NCBI RefSeq assembly: GCF_900142205.1
Contig: NZ_FRAA01000005.1
Span: 186,001-250,000, forward strand
From: Reichenbachiella agariperforans
Lineage (GTDB): Bacteria; Bacteroidota; Bacteroidia; Cytophagales; Cyclobacteriaceae
Direction: 5' to 3'
Length of the DNA: 64,000 nt
Shown: piece by piece, positions 11,120 through 21,151 of the stretch
Layout: every line of letters begins with the position of its first letter
How positions within the stretch are numbered: position 1 is the first letter of the stretch
The notes under the pieces: model-generated
Databases searched by the model: none
The model's input: the letters and a program-made list of their open reading frames with translations, nothing else
Told to the model about the DNA's origin: nothing
Made by a program: the position numbers and the translations under genes

Positions 11120-12681
11120 TGCAATTCAACTACTACTTTCTGCGATTTCTCAGCGAGGATCTCAAAGATCACTTGATTGGCAAACGACTTACTACATGTT
11201 TTAGCCAGAACAAAAATGAACTGGTCTTAGCATTCGAGGACGATCAAAGCACGTTTTATATCAAAGCAAACCTAGATGGCGAGGCGTCCCTCCTGTCCTT
11301 TCCCGAACAATTTGCACGGGCCAAAAGAAATTCAGCAGATCTGTTTGAAGACATCATCGATGAGACCATCACGGGCATCACACAATACGTGAATGAACGC
11401 TGCCTGACCATAGAATTCGGTACATACAGTCTACTCTTCAAACTACACGGCCGTCGTGCCAATGTGGTCTTATTCCATGACGAAGCATATGTAGCAATGT
11501 TTAAAAATGATCTAGTTGCAGACAAGCAGATTGACTTAATAGCTTTAGATCGCCCCATAGACCAAAGTCATGAGGCTATTCGGGCAGCAGACTTTGCATG
11601 GAAATCGATCTTCCCCACTTTCGATAAGAACCTAAAAAAGTATTTAGAAAGCAAAGGGTATCACGAGAGCGCTGATGATGAAAAGTTAGGACTGCTAGAT
11701 CAGCTATTGGATCAGTTACTAGATCGGACTTTTTACCTCTATGAGACAGAAGCCCTCCCAAAAATGAGACTCATAACTGACCCTAGCTTAGGTGAAGTAA
11801 CCGTGTTTACAGACACTATTGCCATTAGCAATGCTTATGCACGGGCATTTTTTCAAGAGTATCACTTCAACCGAGACAAGGAAAGAGCCATACGGCAAAT
11901 CGAAAAGGAACTCCAAAAATCACAAAACTACCTCGAACACACCCAGACCAAAATCGATGCAATAGAGCAAGGTAGAAAATATGATGAGCTGGCCAATATA
12001 CTTATGGCCAATCTGCATGTCCCTCTTGCTACAGAACAACGGAGCATTACACTTTTTGATTTCTATACCAATCAAGAGCTTGAGATCAAAATCAAACCCA
12101 AGATGAGCTTGCAAAAAAATGCAGAGGTCTACTATCGAAAATCTAAAAATCAAAATATAGAACTAGATATAGCCATCAAGAATCTACGTAAGAAAGAGAA
12201 ACATGCACTACAACTCATGAAGGAGCTAGAAACACTCAAAACCACAGACAACTATCGGGATTTGAAAAAGCTTCTCAAGGATCAATCAAGTGCGGCACAA
12301 ACCAACAAAGTCGTAGTTCCTTTCTACTCCTGTATGATTGATGGTTTTGAAGTTTATTTAGGGAAAAATGCTCGCAACAACGATCTGCTAACGCAAAAAT
12401 ACGCCAAGAAAAATGACACTTGGTTACATGCTAAAGATGTATCTGGCTCCCATGCTATCATTCGCAATCCCAACAACCAAATCATCGCCAAGCACATCAT
12501 CGAAGAAGTAGCAGCCCTTGCTGCCTGGTATTCTAAAAGACAGCACGACACGCTCTGCCCTGTTCTATATACCCAAAAGAAATATGTTCGTAAACCCAAA
12601 GGAAGCCTACCTGGTCAAGTCATGGTGGATAGAGAACAAGTCGTATTAGTGAAGCCTAGCAGATCACTTCTGGAGGAATAG
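11119..12681 (+). CDS. NFACT-family protein, RqcH-like ribosome quality control factor
   Basis: The 520-residue protein has an NFACT-N fold at the start, a long central coiled coil (about 255-410, rich in Lys, Glu and Gln) and a C-terminal NFACT-R domain (WLHAKDVSGSHAIIR near 440). This is the layout of RqcH/Rqc2/FbpA proteins, which bind 60S/50S subunits carrying stalled nascent chains and direct C-terminal alanine tailing. It is the last gene of the run that begins with the response regulator. Confidence 0.85.
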   Translation: MQFNYYFLRFLSEDLKDHLIGKRLTTCFSQNKNELVLAFEDDQSTFYIKANLDGEASLLSFPEQFARAKRNSADLFEDIIDETITGITQYVNERCLTIEFGTYSLLFKLHGRRANVVLFHDEAYVAMFKNDLVADKQIDLIALDRPIDQSHEAIRAADFAWKSIFPTFDKNLKKYLESKGYHESADDEKLGLLDQLLDQLLDRTFYLYETEALPKMRLITDPSLGEVTVFTDTIAISNAYARAFFQEYHFNRDKERAIRQIEKELQKSQNYLEHTQTKIDAIEQGRKYDELANILMANLHVPLATEQRSITLFDFYTNQELEIKIKPKMSLQKNAEVYYRKSKNQNIELDIAIKNLRKKEKHALQLMKELETLKTTDNYRDLKKLLKDQSSAAQTNKVVVPFYSCMIDGFEVYLGKNARNNDLLTQKYAKKNDTWLHAKDVSGSHAIIRNPNNQIIAKHIIEEVAALAAWYSKRQHDTLCPVLYTQKKYVRKPKGSLPGQVMVDREQVVLVKPSRSLLEE

Positions 12682-12853
12682 ACAGCTTCTGTCATTGACA
12701 ATTCGCTCCGTTATACTTACATTCATTTATGAACAATGAATTGAGATTACCAACAGCCTTAGTTCGTCACCTTCCTAACCGACCGCTAGCCCATCACACG
12801 TTCATAGTCATGAGGCTATCAATTTTATTATGTAACTAAACACAATTAACTAT

Positions 12854-13210
12854 ATGAAAGCATTACCGACATTAGGCAAATTTATCTATTCAATTCCAAT
12901 GATGATCTTTGGACTGTTCCATTTTATGGGAGCTAAAGGCATGACAGGTATGGTCCCCTCATACATACCCGGAGGCGTTTTTTGGGTTTATCTAACAGGT
13001 GTAGCGTTGATTGCAGCAGGATTAGGCATCCTTATTGGCAAAAAAGGTAGATTAGCGGCTCAGTTACTAGGTCTCATGCTGGTGCTATTTGCACTAATGA
13101 TACACCTACCTGGTGCTACTAGTGGTGATCAAGCAGCTACTGCGATGTTTCTTAAGGATATTGCTCTGGGTGGTGGCGCTTGGGTGCTTTCAGGTCAGTT
13201 ACGCAGCTAG
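12854..13210 (+). CDS. DoxX-like small integral membrane protein
   Basis: The 118-residue protein has four predicted membrane helices and the FHFMGAKGM-type start of DoxX/DoxD-like proteins. Function in this family is poorly defined; some members are tied to thiol or respiratory redox balance. The gene stands alone and converges with the V4R-domain gene. Confidence 0.75.
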   Translation: MKALPTLGKFIYSIPMMIFGLFHFMGAKGMTGMVPSYIPGGVFWVYLTGVALIAAGLGILIGKKGRLAAQLLGLMLVLFALMIHLPGATSGDQAATAMFLKDIALGGGAWVLSGQLRS

Positions 13211-13218
13211 ATTCACAT

Positions 13219-13250
13219 CACTGGTCGTTAAGTTCTACTAACGATCAGTG
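13219..13250. terminator. Stem-loop between convergent genes
   Basis: The arms CACTGGTCGTTA (13219-13230) and TAACGATCAGTG (13239-13250) pair at 11 of 12 positions around an 8-nt loop. The hairpin overlaps the last codons of the V4R-domain gene and lies just after the DoxX-like gene. There is no strong T run, so its role as a terminator is uncertain. Confidence 0.35.
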
Positions 13251-14484
13251 TGTCAATATTTCCTCCTACCATGCGGCAGTTCTTTTGGATATATTCGTAG
13301 TGATGACCTCCCTTAATCAGTTTGTTGACAAAGTTTAAGTCTATCCCTTCCCCACCTGTTTTGGCTCCTTTGTCCAGCATATTGATCGTACCCATCACGA
13401 GCCCACCCGCATAAAACCCAAGAGGTGATTTGGTATTACCTACTAGTTTAAGGAAAGCATTTGTTTCTGGGTTATTCTTAATACTGATCTGAAATTGTCC
13501 AGTGGTTTTGGCAGCAAGTTGCCATTTGCCACACCCGAAGGCTGTCCATATATCAAGACAAGCATATAGTTCGCTACTCTCATCCTTACCAACAGAACCT
13601 GCAATATATTCTGCCCAATAATCAGAGTTGATCATCTTACCTATCGTAAAGTAAGCGTTGCTTTCTCCTAATTTTTCTAAGAACTTTTTGATCGTTTTGA
13701 TTCCACCTGGCCCCAACCTCTTTTTGGCTTGCATAAGGAGTTTGATCTCGATCATCGCCATATAGTTAGAAAAATGTTTGGTGATAGTCATATCAAATTG
13801 ATCGATAAGACCTTTTTTGGAATCCAAACCACTCAAATTGAGCCCATTGATAGCCTCTACGACGCTATTACCATTAGGAACGAATACATCGTCTACCTCA
13901 CCAACTTCATGCTGTAGCTTACCTAGACCAGGTGATTTATTGATCTTGCGTTTGAATCCTCTGAAGATTTCAAACCTACAGATACTATCACCTTGAGAGA
14001 GACACTGGATTTGTTTGCCTCGGAATGTGCCTGGCTCTACTTCGAATATTGCCTCTATCGCACCACACAAAAAACCCAAAGTAAAATAACTCACTCCTGA
14101 TAACCCCTTGCTTCTTAACCCAAAATGACGTTTCCATGCCATGGCATAATGCTCTGATGTAGCGTCTATATAACCACCTTTGGGCTGTATACTCTCTAGA
14201 TGAATCCTACCAAAGCCACAATGGGCGAAGTACTTTTCTACTGCTTCTTTCCGCCTCTCGATTTTAATAAAGCGTTCGTTGTCTTTGAAGTATCTGCTAA
14301 AGGAAGTAAAGGCAATCTCTTGCGAAGTAGTCACAAGCAAGTCTACGATATCGAATTTATTCCCCATATCCTCTATTCCCTTCTGAAGGTATAGGTTCAA
14401 GTACTCACTCTGGAAGTTCAGGGGTTCGTTAGCAAAGTAGTAAACACTTTTGTCCTCGAAATAAGTATCAAAAGATATTTCCAT
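13228..14484 (-). CDS. V4R-domain (4-vinyl reductase-like) protein
   Basis: The 418-residue protein has no signal peptide. Around residues 80-175 it shows a V4R signature: a GFLCGAIEAIF segment followed by CLSQGDSICRFEI, which carries the Gly/Cys pattern of the small-molecule-binding V4R fold. The C-terminal half (about 245-400) again looks V4R-like (YFTIGKMIN ... GFYAGGLVMG), so the protein may be a tandem of two such domains. V4R domains bind ligands such as hydrocarbons or tetrapyrrole precursors and often act as sensors. No output domain is recognisable. The ligand and role are unknown. Confidence 0.7.
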   Translation of the reverse strand: MEISFDTYFEDKSVYYFANEPLNFQSEYLNLYLQKGIEDMGNKFDIVDLLVTTSQEIAFTSFSRYFKDNERFIKIERRKEAVEKYFAHCGFGRIHLESIQPKGGYIDATSEHYAMAWKRHFGLRSKGLSGVSYFTLGFLCGAIEAIFEVEPGTFRGKQIQCLSQGDSICRFEIFRGFKRKINKSPGLGKLQHEVGEVDDVFVPNGNSVVEAINGLNLSGLDSKKGLIDQFDMTITKHFSNYMAMIEIKLLMQAKKRLGPGGIKTIKKFLEKLGESNAYFTIGKMINSDYWAEYIAGSVGKDESSELYACLDIWTAFGCGKWQLAAKTTGQFQISIKNNPETNAFLKLVGNTKSPLGFYAGGLVMGTINMLDKGAKTGGEGIDLNFVNKLIKGGHHYEYIQKNCRMVGGNIDTLIVSRT

Positions 14485-14602
14485 AGATACAGGTAAGATT
14501 TATAATCCAGTAGTTAATTGATCATTAAAGATTGGGCAATTTAATGCGAAATTATGATTTGCACCTACATTTTACCAATTCAGGATAGAAAGATAGAATA
14601 TC

Positions 14603-15211
14603 CTATTTGTTATTCTGGGGATAGAGTAGATAAAGATCAATCACTGCTTTAGTTCGAGCGAACAATTCTCTAAGAATGGCTTTTTTATGTTCGAATATCT
14701 CTGGAGTATCAGCCTGATAGCATTCTGCATTCATTCCTAACTTGTCTGCGATAAAAAGACACCTATAAGCATGGTACTCTTGGGTGACCATTACACACTG
14801 CTCGTACCCATAGACATCTCTGAGTCTAGCGACAGAGGCTAATGTTCTATCTCCATTGTCATCCAATATAAGACTAGACTGTGGTATACCGTGCTCCATG
14901 AGGTACTCTTCCATCATTTGTGCTTCATTGTAATAGATAGAGTCACGCGAACCACTGAGCACCAGTTTTTCTACTTTTCCCGACTTATATAATTCCACTG
15001 CTGCCTCCATTCGATTAACGAAAAACGGATTATCAGCCCCTCCTATTAGTTTGCTACTCGTACCAAACACCAAGGCTACTTCAGCTCCTAGCACCTGTCT
15101 AGAGTCGTCGTAGATGCGGCCAGAAGTCTCGCCAATGATCCATACGTTACAGAATACCAGAAAGCCAAGAACTAGTAAAAATCCTCCGAAGAGGTAGCGA
15201 AAAAACTTCAT
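14603..15211 (-). CDS. DUF218/SanA-like membrane-anchored protein
   Basis: The 202-residue protein has one N-terminal membrane helix and a DUF218 domain of the SanA/ElyC/YdcF group (ALVFGTS near 45, VLSGSRDS near 85, DRTLASVAR near 121). Family members act at the cell envelope and in Enterobacteria affect vancomycin permeability and envelope integrity. Its start overlaps the end of the TrmH-family gene by 4 bp, so it is probably the last gene of the parE-parC operon. Confidence 0.82.
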   Translation of the reverse strand: MKFFRYLFGGFLLVLGFLVFCNVWIIGETSGRIYDDSRQVLGAEVALVFGTSSKLIGGADNPFFVNRMEAAVELYKSGKVEKLVLSGSRDSIYYNEAQMMEEYLMEHGIPQSSLILDDNGDRTLASVARLRDVYGYEQCVMVTQEYHAYRCLFIADKLGMNAECYQADTPEIFEHKKAILRELFARTKAVIDLYLLYPQNNK

Positions 15212-15918
15212 TCAAATTTGGTTTGGTTTTGCTCGAAATACTTTAGGTGCATATCGATTTTGGGCACCACTTTCTGATACCACTCTAGCAACAAAGAAAA
15301 CTTTTCTTCCGAAGAAAGTTGCCATCCTTCAGTCTTTCTTATCGCATGATTGTAAAATTCTAGCACGATAGCAGCACTGACCGAGATATTAAAGCTCTCT
15401 GTAAAGCCTGCCATCGGAATAGTGATCAATTGGTCTGCATGCTCCTTCACATAGTTACTGATCCCTATTTCCTCTGCTCCAAAGACCACTGCAGTCTTTT
15501 TGGTCAAATCCACCTCTCGGTAATCTACGGCCTCTCGCGGTGATGTCGCTAGAATTTGATACCCTTGCTCACGCAACATGGCAAAACAGGTTTTCACGTT
15601 TTGCTCTTGATCTTTATGATGATGAACAGTGAGCCACTTACCCGAGCCACGTAGGACATAAGGGTTGAAGTCGAACTTATTATTCTGCTCGACTACATGT
15701 ACATCTTGTAGTCCTAGACATTCAGCCGTACGCATCACAGCACTGGCATTGTGCGATTTGAAGATATCCTCCACCACAAAAGTCAAATGACGAGTACGCT
15801 GATTCAGTACTTGTTCGAATTTTCTCTTCTTGTTATCTGTGACGTATTGATCCAGATAACGCAGTAGTTTCTGATCGTACGCTTGTTTATCAAAAGAGTC
15901 CAAGTTGATCTTTTTCAT
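15208..15918 (-). CDS. SpoU/TrmH-family tRNA/rRNA 2'-O-methyltransferase
   Basis: The 236-residue protein has the three SPOUT motifs: NASAVMRTAE near residue 54, VFGAEEIGIS near 142 and IPMAGFTESFNISVSAA near 166, which forms the trefoil knot and SAM site. The closest fit is the TrmH branch that makes Gm18 in tRNA. The gene overlaps the end of parC by 29 bp and the DUF218 gene by 4 bp. Confidence 0.88.
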   Translation of the reverse strand: MKKINLDSFDKQAYDQKLLRYLDQYVTDNKKRKFEQVLNQRTRHLTFVVEDIFKSHNASAVMRTAECLGLQDVHVVEQNNKFDFNPYVLRGSGKWLTVHHHKDQEQNVKTCFAMLREQGYQILATSPREAVDYREVDLTKKTAVVFGAEEIGISNYVKEHADQLITIPMAGFTESFNISVSAAIVLEFYNHAIRKTEGWQLSSEEKFSLLLEWYQKVVPKIDMHLKYFEQNQTKFE

Positions 15919-18577
15919 CCTTGTCCTCCTTCTTCTTAGTATCCAGATCGACAGACGATCCTACATCATAGCCTTCTCCCGTTTTCTCTTCCTTCTTGAC
16001 TTCTGCCTTGATGCTCTCCTTGAGCGCATCTAGTTCCGCTGTAGACGAAGAGTCAGGTGTCGGTTGCTCGACCACTATTTCCGTCACTGATAGGATGTTT
16101 TGGACAGGAAACTTGTTTCCTATGGCCTTCCAGCCTTTTTTGTCAATGATCTCAGAGAGTTCAAATTCTTTGACGGACTTGCTTCGTTCTCCCTTCTTAC
16201 GGTAGCCAATCTCAACTTTCGGATTAGTAGTAGAAGTCAAAAAGAGCAATTTTGAATTTTTAGCATCATTGATCAAATTGTAAGTCTTGTCAATACTCGT
16301 AGCTTCTATCGCAAACCGCTTGATATAGGAAATCTTCGACTCACCATCTTGATGAATAGCTGTGACAATCCCATTCGGATCGAACTTTTCGATCTTATAA
16401 ATTTGGTTCTGGTTGTAGTGATTAGAAAGCTCAAATGAGGTCAATTCACAGTTTCCATCTTTGAAAAAAACGATAATTTTATCATCCGCATTGAAGTTAC
16501 CCAACAATACACCTCGTTCATCGCGGTTCAGTCGGCCAATGGTTTCGTCATACCAAATATCTGTCCCAGAGAGTGTTGACTTTCCTTCAGATTTAAGTAC
16601 AACTTTACGTACAGGGTATTTGGTCAGTGTATTCCCTCCTGCCGCACGTCCTTTGATTTCTATATCCGCGAAATCAAAGTCAAAAACCTTCTTGCGTGCA
16701 GAAGAACCTGCTGTCAGGTATACCGTCACTAGCTCAGCTTCTCCATTTGGGTTGGCAGTGAAGTAGTGTACCTTAGATCCCTTGTCGCTTTTGGTCAGGT
16801 TATAGATACGGTCTCTGGTGATGGAAGTCACGCTGAAGCGCTTGACCATTGATCGTCCAGACTTACCATCCACATAGGCCATGTTGTAGACCATTCGCTC
16901 GTCGTTCTTATTGAAGACCGCCGCATGGATGATATCCTTGCCTACAAAGACTTTGTCTTGGATTTTGACTACTGAGAAGGTTCCGTTTTTGTGAAATACA
17001 ATGATGTCATCCAAATCCGAACAGTCCGAAATGAATTCATCCTTCTTCATACCATAGCCTACAAATCCTTCTTTGAAATTGGCATACAACTTGGCATTGT
17101 TGGCCGCCACTGTCGTGGCAGTGATCGTTTCGATGGATGAGATTTCTGTCTTACGTTCTTTGCCCTCTCCGTATTTTTTGAGCAGGTTTTCGAAATAAGC
17201 CACGGCATAGTCTACCAGATTGGCCAAGTGATGCTCTACTTCCGCCAACTCCTCTTGCAGGCGCTTCATGAGCTCATCAGCCTTGAACTTGTCAAATTTA
17301 GAGATGCGCTTGATTTTGATCTCTGTCAATCGGATGATGTCGTCCTGCGTGATCTCACGGTAAAACTGCTCCTTGAACGGTTCCAGCCCCTGATCGATCG
17401 TTTCGAGTACGGCTTCCCACGTTTCGCATTCTTCTATGTCACGATAGATGCGGTTCTCTATAAATATTTTTTCAAGAGACGAAAACAGGATTTTCTCCAG
17501 CAATTCTCCTCTCTTGATTTCCAACTCTTGCTTGAGCAACTTGACCGTCTGATCTGTATTGATACGGAGGATCTCATCCACATTGGTGAATATAGGCTTC
17601 TCATCCACGATCACGCAGGCATTTGGCGAGATCGATACTTGACAATCCGTGAAAGCATACAATGCATCCATGGTAATATCTGGAGAGACACCATTGGCCA
17701 GCTCTACCAAAATCTCAATATCCTTGGCAGTATTGTCTACCACCTTTTTAATTTTGATTTTCCCTTTGTCGTTGGCTTTGATAATAGACTCTATCACACT
17801 GGTGGTGGTGGTACCAAAAGGAATGTCCTTGATGACGAGTGTTTTCTTGTCATACTCTTCGATTTTCGCACGAACCTTTACTTTGCCGCCACGTCCCCCT
17901 TTGTTGTACTCTTCGATATCGATGACTCCACCCGTCTGAAAATCAGGATAGAGCTTGAAGGGTTTGCCTCTCAGGTGTTTGATAGATGCCTCGATCAACT
18001 CGCAGAAATTGTGCGGTAGGATTTTGGTAGATAGCCCCACCGCGATCCCTTCTACCCCCTGAGCCAGTAGCAAGGGGAATTTTACAGGAAGTGTCACGGG
18101 CTCCTTCTTACGACCATCATAGGAGAGCTGCCAGTCTGTCGTCTGTGGGTTGTACAGGATATCCAGCGCCAGCTTGGAAGGCCGAGCTTCAATATACCTA
18201 GATGCTGCCGCACGATCCCCCGTGCGCACATCTCCCCAGTTGCCCTGCATATCGATGAGCAGTTCTTTTTGCCCGAGGTTGACCATGGCGTCACCGATGG
18301 ACATGTCTCCGTGCGGGTGATACTGCATGGTAGATCCGATGATATTGGCAACCTTGTTGTACCTCCCGTCATCCATCTCCTTCATCGCATGGAGAATTCG
18401 TCGCTGCACAGGCTTCAAACCATCATTGATGGCAGGTACCGCGCGCTCTAGGATTACATAAGAGGCATAATCCAAAAACCAGTTTTCGTACAGCCCCGAT
18501 ACGGGCAGCACATTGTGGATTGGCTCGTTAGACTCGTTATTTAATTCTTCGTTTGGTTCTTGTCCGTTTTCTTCCAT
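15890..18577 (-). CDS. parC: DNA topoisomerase IV subunit A
   Basis: The 895-residue protein is a type IIA topoisomerase breakage-reunion subunit. The active-site Tyr is at about 128 in AAASRYIEARPS, following the HPHGD and QGNWG motifs. A beta-pinwheel C-terminal domain and a charged tail (EKTGEGYDVGSS then KKKEDKDEK) follow. It starts 3 bp after parE, so the two subunits of the decatenase are made together. The lack of a canonical GyrA-box and the pairing with a 620-aa ParE favour topoisomerase IV over gyrase. Confidence 0.92.
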   Translation of the reverse strand: MEENGQEPNEELNNESNEPIHNVLPVSGLYENWFLDYASYVILERAVPAINDGLKPVQRRILHAMKEMDDGRYNKVANIIGSTMQYHPHGDMSIGDAMVNLGQKELLIDMQGNWGDVRTGDRAAASRYIEARPSKLALDILYNPQTTDWQLSYDGRKKEPVTLPVKFPLLLAQGVEGIAVGLSTKILPHNFCELIEASIKHLRGKPFKLYPDFQTGGVIDIEEYNKGGRGGKVKVRAKIEEYDKKTLVIKDIPFGTTTTSVIESIIKANDKGKIKIKKVVDNTAKDIEILVELANGVSPDITMDALYAFTDCQVSISPNACVIVDEKPIFTNVDEILRINTDQTVKLLKQELEIKRGELLEKILFSSLEKIFIENRIYRDIEECETWEAVLETIDQGLEPFKEQFYREITQDDIIRLTEIKIKRISKFDKFKADELMKRLQEELAEVEHHLANLVDYAVAYFENLLKKYGEGKERKTEISSIETITATTVAANNAKLYANFKEGFVGYGMKKDEFISDCSDLDDIIVFHKNGTFSVVKIQDKVFVGKDIIHAAVFNKNDERMVYNMAYVDGKSGRSMVKRFSVTSITRDRIYNLTKSDKGSKVHYFTANPNGEAELVTVYLTAGSSARKKVFDFDFADIEIKGRAAGGNTLTKYPVRKVVLKSEGKSTLSGTDIWYDETIGRLNRDERGVLLGNFNADDKIIVFFKDGNCELTSFELSNHYNQNQIYKIEKFDPNGIVTAIHQDGESKISYIKRFAIEATSIDKTYNLINDAKNSKLLFLTSTTNPKVEIGYRKKGERSKSVKEFELSEIIDKKGWKAIGNKFPVQNILSVTEIVVEQPTPDSSSTAELDALKESIKAEVKKEEKTGEGYDVGSSVDLDTKKKEDKDEKDQLGLF

Positions 18578-18580
18578 TTG

Positions 18581-20443
18581 TTACGCTACTTCCTCTACTA
18601 GGTCCTTTTCTACTCTTAATTTTTCGATGATAAAATTCTGTCGATCAGGCGTGTTTTTGCCCATATAAAATTTCAGAAGCTGTTCTACTTTCGTGTCTTT
18701 GTTGAGAATGACGGGTTCGAGACGAATGTCCTCTCCGATAAACTCTCCAAACTCCTCCGGTGAGATCTCTCCCAGTCCTTTGAACCGTGTGATCTCTGGC
18801 TTGTTACCTAGCTTAGCAATGGCCTTTTGACGCTCTTCATCTGAGTAGCAATAGATCGTTTCTTTCTTGTTTCTCACTCGAAACAATGGCGTCTCAAGAA
18901 TGAACAAATGACCATTTTTGACCACTTCCGGGAAGAACTGTAAGAAGTAAGTCATCAATAGCAGACGAATGTGCATCCCATCCACATCGGCATCCGTCGC
19001 AATGACGATTTTGCGGTAGCGCAACCCCTCTATCCCGTCCTCAATATTGAGTGCATGTTGGAGTAGGTTGAACTCTTCGTTTTCATACACGACCTTCTTT
19101 GTACTCCCAAAGCAGTTAAACGGCTTGCCTCTCAAACTGAAAACCGCCTGCGTCTGTACATCGCGTGATTTAGTGATGGACCCACTGGCAGAGTCTCCCT
19201 CTGTGATGAAAAGCATCGTCCCATTCTTCTTGTCCTCGTCTCCTTTTTTGTCATCAAAATGGAGACGACAGTCTCTTAGTTTTTTGTTGTGTAGATTGGC
19301 TTTTTTCGCACGCTCATTGGCGAGTTTTTTGATACCCGCGATGTCTTTGCGCTCACGCTCAGACTGAAGGATACGCTTGAGTAGAGCATCTGCCGTCTCT
19401 GAGTTTTTGTGCAAATAGTCGTCGAGACTCTTTCGGAGAAAATCCAATACGAAAGTTCGCATGGTCGCTCCCTCTGGCACCACGGTCAACGAACCTAGCT
19501 TGGTCTTGGTCTGAGACTCAAATACGGGCTCCTGTACCCGAACAGCGATCGCGCCGACGATACTGGCTCGGATATCAGCTGCATCATAGTCCTTCTTGTA
19601 GAAGTCCCTGACCACTTTGACTACTGCCTCTCTGAACGCTGCGAGGTGTGTTCCTCCCTGCGTCGTGTTTTGCCCATTGACAAATGAATAGTACTCTTCT
19701 CCATACTGATTGGAGTGTGTCAGAGCAATTTCTATATCTTCACCTTTGAGGTGTATGATTGGATAGCGTTGGCTTTCGACATCTGTCTTCTTCGCCAAAA
19801 GGTCTTTGAGACCGTTTTCGCTATGGTATTTCTGCCCGTTGAAATTGATCGTCAATCCTGCGTTGAGGAAGGCGTAATTCCATATCAGGTTGTCGAGATA
19901 TTCTGGAATAAAATGGTAGTTTTTGAATACTGACGCATCTGGCTCGAAGGTTATCTTGGTCCCATTGCGCTGCTCTGACTTTTCTACTGGCGAGTCGAGC
20001 GTGATGTTGCCCGCATTGAACTCTGCCATCTTGGTTTCTCCATCACGGAAGGACTGCACGCGAAAATAGGTTGAGAGAGCGTTGACCGCTTTTGTACCCA
20101 CGCCATTTAGCCCTACCGATTTTTGAAAGGCTGAAGAGTCGTATTTGCCACCCGTATTGATTTTGGAAACACAGTCCACGACCTTACCCAGCGGAATACC
20201 ACGTCCATAGTCTCTCACCTCTACGCGATGATCACCGACCTTGACCTGGATAGTCTTGCCATATCCCATCATGTGCTCATCGATACAGTTGTCCATGACT
20301 TCTTTGACGAGTACATAGATCCCATCGTCATGTGCAGAACCATCACCGAGTTTACCGATATACATACCAGGACGGAGACGGATATGCTCTTTCCAATCGA
20401 GGGATTTGATACTATCTTCCGTGTATTCAACTTTTTCAGCCAT
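18581..20443 (-). CDS. parE: DNA topoisomerase IV subunit B
   Basis: The 620-residue protein has the GHKL ATPase start ([14 protein letters not shown] near 48, [14 protein letters not shown] near 110), the transducer domain and a TOPRIM region (ITEGDSASG near 418, [12 protein letters not shown] near 497). It supplies ATP-driven strand passage with ParC. The gene opens the operon parE-parC-trmH-DUF218. Confidence 0.92.
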   Translation of the reverse strand: MAEKVEYTEDSIKSLDWKEHIRLRPGMYIGKLGDGSAHDDGIYVLVKEVMDNCIDEHMMGYGKTIQVKVGDHRVEVRDYGRGIPLGKVVDCVSKINTGGKYDSSAFQKSVGLNGVGTKAVNALSTYFRVQSFRDGETKMAEFNAGNITLDSPVEKSEQRNGTKITFEPDASVFKNYHFIPEYLDNLIWNYAFLNAGLTINFNGQKYHSENGLKDLLAKKTDVESQRYPIIHLKGEDIEIALTHSNQYGEEYYSFVNGQNTTQGGTHLAAFREAVVKVVRDFYKKDYDAADIRASIVGAIAVRVQEPVFESQTKTKLGSLTVVPEGATMRTFVLDFLRKSLDDYLHKNSETADALLKRILQSERERKDIAGIKKLANERAKKANLHNKKLRDCRLHFDDKKGDEDKKNGTMLFITEGDSASGSITKSRDVQTQAVFSLRGKPFNCFGSTKKVVYENEEFNLLQHALNIEDGIEGLRYRKIVIATDADVDGMHIRLLLMTYFLQFFPEVVKNGHLFILETPLFRVRNKKETIYCYSDEERQKAIAKLGNKPEITRFKGLGEISPEEFGEFIGEDIRLEPVILNKDTKVEQLLKFYMGKNTPDRQNFIIEKLRVEKDLVEEVA

Positions 20444-20632
20444 AATATCTTTTGATCAATCTAGTCGATGCGCCAAAACAGACACATCAGTCGTGCGAAA
20501 CAGACCGTGAATATAGCCGATTTGATATGAAAAAATAAAGTCATTTTTCCGCTCAAAAAATCAATTCAGATCTAAGTCATTGGAGAATTTATTGAATCAA
20601 ATAGCGATAACTATCTGATAAGCAATATGTTT

Positions 20633-21097
20633 TTACTTCTTGGTGATTTGTAGATACAAAAACCAAAAAATCCACAAGATGATAAATATCGGCCCTAAGT
20701 ACACCAATACTGTGTAGTCGGTGATATCCAAGTTTTGTCTGGACTGGAAGAGGCCAAGATAAATAATGGAAAGGATGTAAGTAACATTGAACATCAGCGA
20801 AAGTCCATTGATCCAATGGTACATACTTTCGGATTTGGTCATCTGACCAAAATCGATCAAGTCCATATCCACTTCGCTTTGTTTCAAACGTCTATACAAG
20901 AAGATGAGCCCATTGGTCACCACAAAAACGCCTATCGCCAGATAAAACAACATACTCTTATCCACACTATGCGTAGCTAAACCGCTCGCATTAAAATACA
21001 CATCGATCTGCGCTGGGAACAGTGCGTAATAATAGAGCAATACGATTAAAAAAATAGGAACAGAAATGAGATAGCAGAACTTGATTGCCTTGACCAT
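20633..21097 (-). CDS. Hypothetical integral membrane protein, 154 aa
   Basis: Four membrane helices are predicted, with a short extracytoplasmic loop after the first (FPAQIDVYFNASGLATHSV) that recalls DUF1648-type proteins, but I cannot assign a family firmly. It is separated from parE by about 190 bp and from the DUF4197 gene by about 50 bp. Confidence 0.7.
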   Translation of the reverse strand: MVKAIKFCYLISVPIFLIVLLYYYALFPAQIDVYFNASGLATHSVDKSMLFYLAIGVFVVTNGLIFLYRRLKQSEVDMDLIDFGQMTKSESMYHWINGLSLMFNVTYILSIIYLGLFQSRQNLDITDYTVLVYLGPIFIILWIFWFLYLQITKK

Positions 21098-21151
21098 AAT
21101 GGAATTAAATTTCAGATTGCAAAACTAAGCAAAGTGCGAGCAAGAAAAAAC

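Noticed and set aside
17228-18019. Open frame of 263 codons antisense to parC
   Set aside because: It lies wholly inside the clear topoisomerase IV subunit A gene and shows no family motif; it is a by-product of parC codon use.
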